Shown: piece after piece, positions 57,801 through 64,000 of the stretch | Position numbering within the stretch: the first letter of the stretch is position 1 | Layout of the letters: the number at the start of each line of letters is the position of its first letter | Origin: Puffinus mauretanicus | Lineage: Eukaryota > Chordata > Aves > Procellariiformes > Procellariidae | Direction of reading: 5' to 3' | Assembly: GCA_023333565.1 (NCBI GenBank) | Contig: JAJKFH010003936.1 | Coordinates: 62,001 to 126,000, forward strand | DNA length: 64,000 nt | The notes under the pieces: model-generated | The model's input: only the letters and a program-made list of their open reading frames with translations | What the model was told of the DNA's origin: nothing | The model's database searches: none | Program-made: the position numbers and the translations under genes

Positions 57801-60800
57801 CAACGGGCGCGTGTACCCTGGGGCCATGTTCCTCTCTCCTGTGACTGGAGCAGGATCTGTGCGGAGCCGGGAGAGCCAGAGCCGGTGCTGTGGGAAGGAG
57901 GGTGCCTGGCCGTGCCCATCACATGGTGCCCGTCGCCCTCACGGAGCCGCTTTCACTCACCGATCCGGTGGGACGTCCCCTTGCCTGTGCTCATTCCCAG
58001 GCGGTCCGACAAGCTCCAGTGCCAACAAAGTGACAGGGGGGAGTCAAGCTGGGATGGGGACATCGGCCTGGGATGGGGACACCAGCGGGGGCTGGGGCTC
58101 CTCAGCACCCATTCCCACTGCTGTGGTGACACCCCCCCAGGTCTGCTGGCAAATGGGTGACAGCCCCCCGTCACCTGCTGGGTGGCAGCCGGCGACACCC
58201 CGTGCTGTCCTCCCGCAGCCCTTTGCACCCTGGGCAGGGGGGAACCAGGCAGTGACAAGGATCAGTCCCCAGGGACGGGGCAGCTGGGACCGTGCTGGCT
58301 CTGCCTGCTGCCCCGTGTGTCCCCAGGGAAACCCCAGCTCGTGTCACCAGCCTGTCCCCAATGAGCAAGGTCAGTCCCCAAGCCCTGGCCAAGCCCAGAG
58401 GAGTGACAGCCCCCAAAAACACACCCCAGGGAGCCGGGACCCACCGGGGCAGTCAGTGGCCGCAGGCAGTGACGAGGCTGATGGCAGTGCATGGGGAAAC
58501 TGAGGCACAGGCTGCAGGCAGGTGGCAAATTGCCAACACCCGTGGGTCCTCCTTGAATGCTCCCAGGTGACAGATTGGCCAACTCATCCCAGCAGGCTCC
58601 GACAACTTCCCTGGTGCATTTGCCAGCATGGCCCGAGCCCTGCTCATTAGCAGGCGACTTCTGACGAGCTTTGCCCGGCCATGCTGCAGGGTCTGGGCGG
58701 CGTTACGGACATCGGGCACCGCTGCCAGATTAGCTGCCTGGATTAGGGGGTGCTCAGGGGGAGAGGGGCTGGAGGAGCCCCCGGCACTTGGCACCCACCG
58801 CCACCGTCACGGGGAGTGACAATAACTGGAGAAAGCAGGGTTTTTGTTAAGCGAGGGAGGAAAGGTCCCAGCTGAACAGCACATGGGGAGGTTGGAGCTT
58901 TGCTCTGTCCCAGGGGGTCAGTGGGGTTGGGGGGGGCAGGAGCTGGGGTGAAGCTGCCTCTGGCTGCAGGACCTGGTCCCCCCACGCTGCTCCGAGCTTG
59001 CCTGGTCAATGCCCCAGCCTAGTGCGTCCCCTGAACCACCTGCAGCATCATCGCTGTCCCCCGGGACCTTTATAAGGGGGCTCCGGGTCACCCCATCTCG
59101 GTGCTGGGTTCCCATGAGCACCCGCAATGGCTGCATGTTGCTTCATCGCAGGGTCGCATCCTGCAGATCCCCTTCCCCAAAAGGCTTGGCAGCACATCCT
59201 GGTGCCACCCTGGCTCCTGCCCTGCTGCCACCCTGTGTCCTCATGTAAGCGCAGTGACACCGTCCTCTGGCACCCACCGGTGCTTTGACCCGCTGTGATT
59301 TACACCGCGGCTCCCGCTTTCGGGGCTGGACTCAGCCATGACCCTGTTGTGGGAGCTGCCCTTCACGCCGGCTGTGCACCGAGGCAGGATTTGGCCACAG
59401 AGGGGATGAAGCCGTGAGCCCAGGTCCTGCCCTGCAGGCACCAGGGGTTGGGGTGCCCCAAGGCATCACATGGGGAGGGGACAGGTGGTGACAAGCCACC
59501 CATTCCCAGGGCCAGCTGGGGCAGTGGGACTGGCGGCCTGGCATCCTCTCACCGCCGGGATGTGGGAATTGGGCTCCAAAGGTGTCGGCCGTGCTGCGAG
59601 GAGTGGGTTTGGGGTGGGAGCCAGCGCTTGAGTTAAGTTAACGCCTCCCAGTATTTGCCTGGGAGGAGTGGGGATGGGAGCTGGAGGAGCCGGGTTTGTG
59701 CTCATCCCCCCATCCTCATCCTCGGCTCCCACTGGACACGGCCGCGGGGCCCATGCGGATGCGGCCAGGCGGCGTCACCTCCGGCAGCGGAAACTCCCCC
59801 TGCTCAGGGCCGGGCGATAAATCACGGCTTCTCCTCCACCCCTTCCCCCTCTCCTCCCCCTGCCCCTCGCCCCGCTGGGCTCTGCGCCCTCCCTCGCTGC
59901 TGGCCCCCGGGGACTGGGCTGCCCGTTGGGGTGTCCATCCCAGGGGATATGCAGCGCGGGGTGGGCGAGGGGGAAGGCAGGAGAGCTGCCATCCTCGCAC
60001 GGGCTGCTCGCTGCGGTCAGGCGGGATGCTCAAGGCATGCTCGAGGGATGCTTGGGCTCTCCTCTGGGAAAGCCGGGCATCCTCTGGTGTGATGGACCCA
60101 CGGTGGCTCCATTAGCCGCATCTCTTTGAGGTGGGAGGCTTAATTTCACATGTAAGAGGGTGGTGGGACCGGAGCTGCCGCCTGCTCTGGGGCTGCCAGG
60201 GGGAGCGCTGGGGCCAGGGGGGGCTTTACCAGCCCCTGCCCACCTCTTCCAGCCACACGCGTAAGTGGCAGTCCCTGGCTCTTTGGGGACATCAGCATCA
60301 GGGACACCAGCATCAGGGACACGCTTATGGTTGTGCTGATAAACCCCTGGGACGTGGCTCCCTCCGGGCCACGTGTCACTTGAGTCTGGCAGCGGTGGTG
60401 GGCGGGCAGCCTGCCTCTCACGCTCGGAGCGGGCACCACTGCAACCCCCCAAGACCCGAGCAGGGAGGTGTTTGCCAGCAGCCACTGCGGATTTACAGCT
60501 CACTGGAAAATCCACTCATCCCATTAAGGGCTCCCCGTGGCTTTTGCTTTCCATTGCAAATACCCAGTTGTCCCAAGGGAAACCCCCTTGGGGTGCCACC
60601 GGGGCTCTCGAGGCGAACGCTGCTGGAAAGACTCCAGGCTGCAAGAGCAGCAGATTTATTTATTATACGAGGGATTATCAGGCTGAGGGGAGATCTCATC
60701 CCACTTGCCCAGGTAAGACCAGATGGGGAAGTTTTGCTCGTGGTGGGAATGGTCCGTACCAGGGGGGATTGGGGGGTTCAGTTGGGAATCAGAGCCATGA

Positions 60801-61650
60801 GTTGAGTTTCCCCTTCCCCGTTGATTACCCGAAGCTGTTTCGGCATCTAAAAATGCCCCAGCTTGGAGCTCAGCTGCTTTGCAGGGAGGGGTGCAGCGAT
60901 GGCACATCACCCCAGGCTCTGTGTCTGTGCTCTTGGGGTTAAAGCTCCTGCTTTGGGCCATGTTATGCCCAACCCTTTGCTGTGTCCCCAGCATTACCCA
61001 CCCCACGCTCCCTGCAGCGTTTTTTAAATCCTTAACCTGCTTTGAGGGAAAAAATGACTTTTTTGGGTAGCCCGAAGACCCCGCTCTGCTCGCTGTGGGC
61101 TTGGAGAGCTGAGTGTCGGAAGGGGTGGACAGGCAGTGAGGGTCTCATCCGCAAGCGCTGGGGATGTCGGGGATGCACCGCCTGTGCCGGGATGGGGGAA
61201 GACAAGCCCAGCTCCTCCCCCGACCATCACACCGCACACGTACGCGTGCAAACGCGACAGCATCTGCTGAGTTAATGCATTTTGCAGCCCCGCCGCCCAG
61301 CTGCCTTTTCCCGCCACCCCGCTCAGCGAAGCCAAAACGCATCGGGGGCTTCCAGGTTTCAAGGGTTGAGGACCGGGGGGGCCGTTTCCGCACGGCAGCG
61401 GCGGAGGCGAACGCAGACGCTGCAACATCTGCTCTTGCTCAAAAATCCTGGGAGCGAAGGGCCAGGTCCGTGATGCGGCAGGAACATGGGGCTAAATAAA
61501 TGATGCAATCGGCTCCGGAGGGTTTTGGCCCAGACAGGAGTTTATCCGAATGTCACCCATCCGAGCGCTTGCACCTGGGCTGCGGGATGGCTCCTGGCCA
61601 AGGGCTTGATCTGGCCAGGACACGGCGCTGGGGGATCCTCGGCCCCACGG
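57801..61650. other. GC-rich DNA with no recognisable gene
   Basis: I searched both strands for exons with flanking splice sites and a familiar protein and found none. A patch at 58600-58760 has lower GC content and the words ctgctcattagcaggcgac and agattagctgcctggattag, which resemble homeodomain-type sites. Other moderate-GC patches lie near 60480-60720 and 61250-61310. These could be regulatory. Confidence 0.45.
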
Positions 61651-61654
61651 CAGC

Positions 61655-61715
61655 ACTGAGGTTTTGGGGAGGTTTTGGAGGGGTTCTGGGAGGTTTTGGG
61701 GAGGTTTTGAAGCCC
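61655..61715 (+). repeat. Short gaggttttggg tandem repeat
   Basis: Five or so copies of gaggttttggg or close variants lie in tandem with slight length changes. Confidence 0.75.
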
Positions 61716-62284
61716 TCAGGAGGTGCAATAGGAGATGTTGCTTTTTGGCCACGGTGCTGGATGCTGAAGTGACCCCGGGCTCTGCGGCGCCCGGCGGCTC
61801 GGATGCCAGGAGGAGCCGGCCGCGGGGCTCCCGACGGCTTCACGGCTTTTCTCGCCGGGCGGCGCGGGGGCGGGGGGGAGGCCGAGGAGAGCGGGAGACC
61901 CCCAAGCACAACCCAAGCCCCCCTCCCGGGCGGACCTTTGCCGCAGGGGCATCTGGAGGGGGTTCAACGGGGTGTCACCCCAGGGCGGGGCAGCCCCACC
62001 TTGGTCCCCAAGGGTGCTGGGGACACTGGGGGATGACAGGCAGCGCTGCCGGGGGCACAGATGGCAGAGGCTCCGGGCAGATGGAACCAGCCCAGACAGG
62101 CGGCCGCGGGACGGAGGGGCCGTGTGACCCCGGACAGGCTGGGCTGCTCCCGGGGACTTGCTCTGCCGGCCCCGGGCGGGCGGCGGTGGCCCAACGGGGA
62201 CAGGCAGCACGGGTCAGGGGCAGGGCCCCGGCACCGCCGGCCGGGGGGGGGACCGGCGGGGGGGTGACACCGGGCCGGGCAGCC

Positions 62285-62445
62285 GGGCCGGGGGGGGCGG
62301 TGCCGGGCCGGGGGGTGGTGCCGGGGGGGGCGTGCCGGGCCGGGGGCAGTGCCGGGCCGGGGGGCGGTGCCGGGCCGGGGGGCGGTGCCGGGCCGGGGGG
62401 CGGTGCCGGGCGGGGGGCGGGGGCGGGCCGGGGGGCGGTGCCGCG
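62285..62445 (+). repeat. 18-bp G-rich minisatellite
   Basis: Units of ggtgccgggccggggggc repeat about eight times, nearly perfectly from about 62340 and more loosely before that. Each unit carries a long G-run, so the plus strand is a strong G-quadruplex candidate and a difficult region for sequencing. The surrounding CpG-rich DNA runs from about 61780 to 62780. Confidence 0.85.
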
Positions 62446-62459
62446 GGCGGCGGGGCGGA

Positions 62460-64000
62460 GCTGTCCAGCACCGGCGCCTCCTGAACGTCCCCAGCGCCGC
62501 GGGGTCGGGGCTGCCCCCGTTGCCCCCGCTGCCCCCCGGCCCTGCCGGCTGCCCCAGCGGGTTGGGGCCGGGGGTCGGGGTTGGCTCCTCCGCCCCGAGC
62601 CGGCACCGAGCAGCCCCGATGTTGCCCCACGGGGGCTCCAGCCCGGCGGAGGGGACACCTTTGACCCGAATCCCCCCCGCGGGCTCCCCGGTTGCCCCGG
62701 CGCAGGGGCTCCTTGCACAGATCCCGGGGTCTGTCCCAGCCCCAGTGCATCCATCCTCGTCCCCGCAGCAGGATTTGTGCCAGGCAAAGCCCAGCCTGGG
62801 CAGAGCTCGATTTCACTGCTGCAGACGGGGCTTTTGGTGGCAGAGTCCGCTGCGGTCGGCCCAGCTGAGAGCTAAACTTTGCTCAGAGCAAGGTTTTATT
62901 AAAGCGGGTTAAATGCCTAACGGGATTGCTGCGGAGTGGCTAAAGCAGAGATTAGTGCTGTGGCTACGGGGCTGGGCATCTCTGCTCTGACAACAGGCGG
63001 TTTCTGTCCTCCTCCTGCCCCAGCCCGCAGCTCATCTCTCAGCAGCTCCCAGAGCCCCCAGCATCGTGCTGTGGGGAAACAGCCAGCCAGGGCAGGCAGA
63101 GCTGGGGCTGCCTGGGGCTGCCCGGGCCTCCCCTCCCACCCGCTTGCCCGTCTGCTGCCTGTACCCAGGAGAAACACCTGCCTGCACCCAGCCTGGGCCA
63201 TCAAACCAGCCACCCCCGGCATTGCCCCTCCGGAGGGGAAGGGAGAGGGGAGCAGTGACACCTCCCTGGGGAAGGACCCAGCCTGGGGCCCCGGCGATGC
63301 AGGAGGTGGCAATGTCCCAGGCGGTGACACTGGCTGGCGGGCAGGCCAGGTCCCAGCCAGGGCGCGGGGGCCGGAGGGACAGGGCTGGTGGCTGAATCAG
63401 CAGCTTGTTCTCCTCTGAAGGCTCCTTTCTGTCCCTACTCCCTCTGTTTCTCTTAGGAAAGTTTTATGTCCCTTGTGTCACAAGGAGCCTTTTCTTTGTC
63501 ATCCTTCCCAAGCGTGCCGGGGAGGAGGCTGCGCTGGAGCACAGCCATCCCTGTAGGCTGCTCGGGGCCAGATCCTGTGCAGAGCTGCGAGGTGCACATG
63601 GCAGCTTTGAGGGGCAGCCGTGTCATGGCTCCCTTGGCATGGGCTCAGCTCCTCGGGCTGTTCACACCCCAGGGTTCATCCCTGGGCTGCCTCCCTCCAT
63701 CCTCAACCTTAAAAATGGAGGATGCTTTGCAGCGCCGGAGCATCTCCCCAGGGAGATCTGGCACGGCTGGCTCTGCCCCAGCCCCCGGCGCTCCTGTGCT
63801 GCCAGTCCCACAGGCGTCTCAAGGACGACTCCCAATCTACGGAGCTGCTCTGCAGCCCGGCACACCCAGGGAAGGATCTGTCCTCCTTTCTTCCTATTTA
63901 TCAGCCTGGTTTCAGCTGCCTCACCCCTAGCAGAGGCTGTGTCAGGGTGGGGAAACCGAGGCATGGAGCGGCAGCAAGACACCAGCAGAGGCTGAAGGGT
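62460..64000. other. GC-rich right edge with no recognisable gene
   Basis: CpG density falls after about 62800. I find no exon of a known family on either strand. Open frames of up to about 196 codons exist but show no familiar domain and no supporting splice pattern. Confidence 0.4.

Noticed and set aside
57529..58503. 324-codon plus-strand open frame over the 35-bp array
   Set aside because: The unit length is not divisible by three and the overlapping frames all stay open, which is the sign of a stop-poor repeat, not a protein.
61664..62875. 403-codon plus-strand open frame
   Set aside because: Most of it is the 18-bp G-rich array and its flanks (Gly/Ala/Pro/Arg repeats). No known family and no supporting splice sites.

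Overview
The window is vertebrate nuclear DNA, almost certainly from a bird. It has compact vertebrate genes with GT-AG introns, CR1 LINE fragments with typical avian 3' ends, a solo LTR of a type common in bird genomes, and a sharp rise in GC content towards the right, as on avian microchromosomes. All exon models here were built by hand from open frames, splice sites and recalled family sequence. No alignment was run.

Three protein genes are present. (1) Positions 1-2043 (+) hold the last three coding exons of IPO9 (importin-9), cut by the left edge. (2) Positions 5601-42275 (+) hold all 21 coding exons of LZTR1, the Kelch-BTB-BACK adaptor of CUL3 ubiquitin ligase for RAS/RIT1 proteins. Its CpG-island promoter carries three ZNF143-like sites. 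Intron 18 has U12-type signals. Intron 9 is 9.5 kb and holds a solo LTR and a CR1 cluster. The exon 1/exon 2 junction is one nucleotide out of frame as written. (3) Positions 45948-53879 (-) hold all 11 coding exons of RNPEP (aminopeptidase B, M1 zinc metallopeptidase), convergent with LZTR1. Its catalytic residues are intact, and a CR1 copy lies in its last intron.

From about 53.9 kb to the right edge the DNA is very GC-rich. It contains the RNPEP GC-box promoter, several minisatellite arrays, a perfect 37-bp inverted repeat, an AP-1/NF-kB-like site cluster and a possible TATA box. I could not recognise a protein gene there. The long open frames in this part are by-products of GC content and tandem repeats.

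The genes do not form one pathway: IPO9 is a nuclear import receptor, LZTR1 an E3 ligase adaptor and RNPEP a peptidase. In human, IPO9 and RNPEP lie in 1q32.1 while LZTR1 lies in 22q11.2, so the order IPO9-LZTR1-RNPEP is the most notable large-scale feature. I found no convincing novel multi-gene system. The best leads are the LZTR1 frame break, the conserved minor-class intron, the gene order, the three ZNF143-like promoter sites and the 37-bp inverted repeat.
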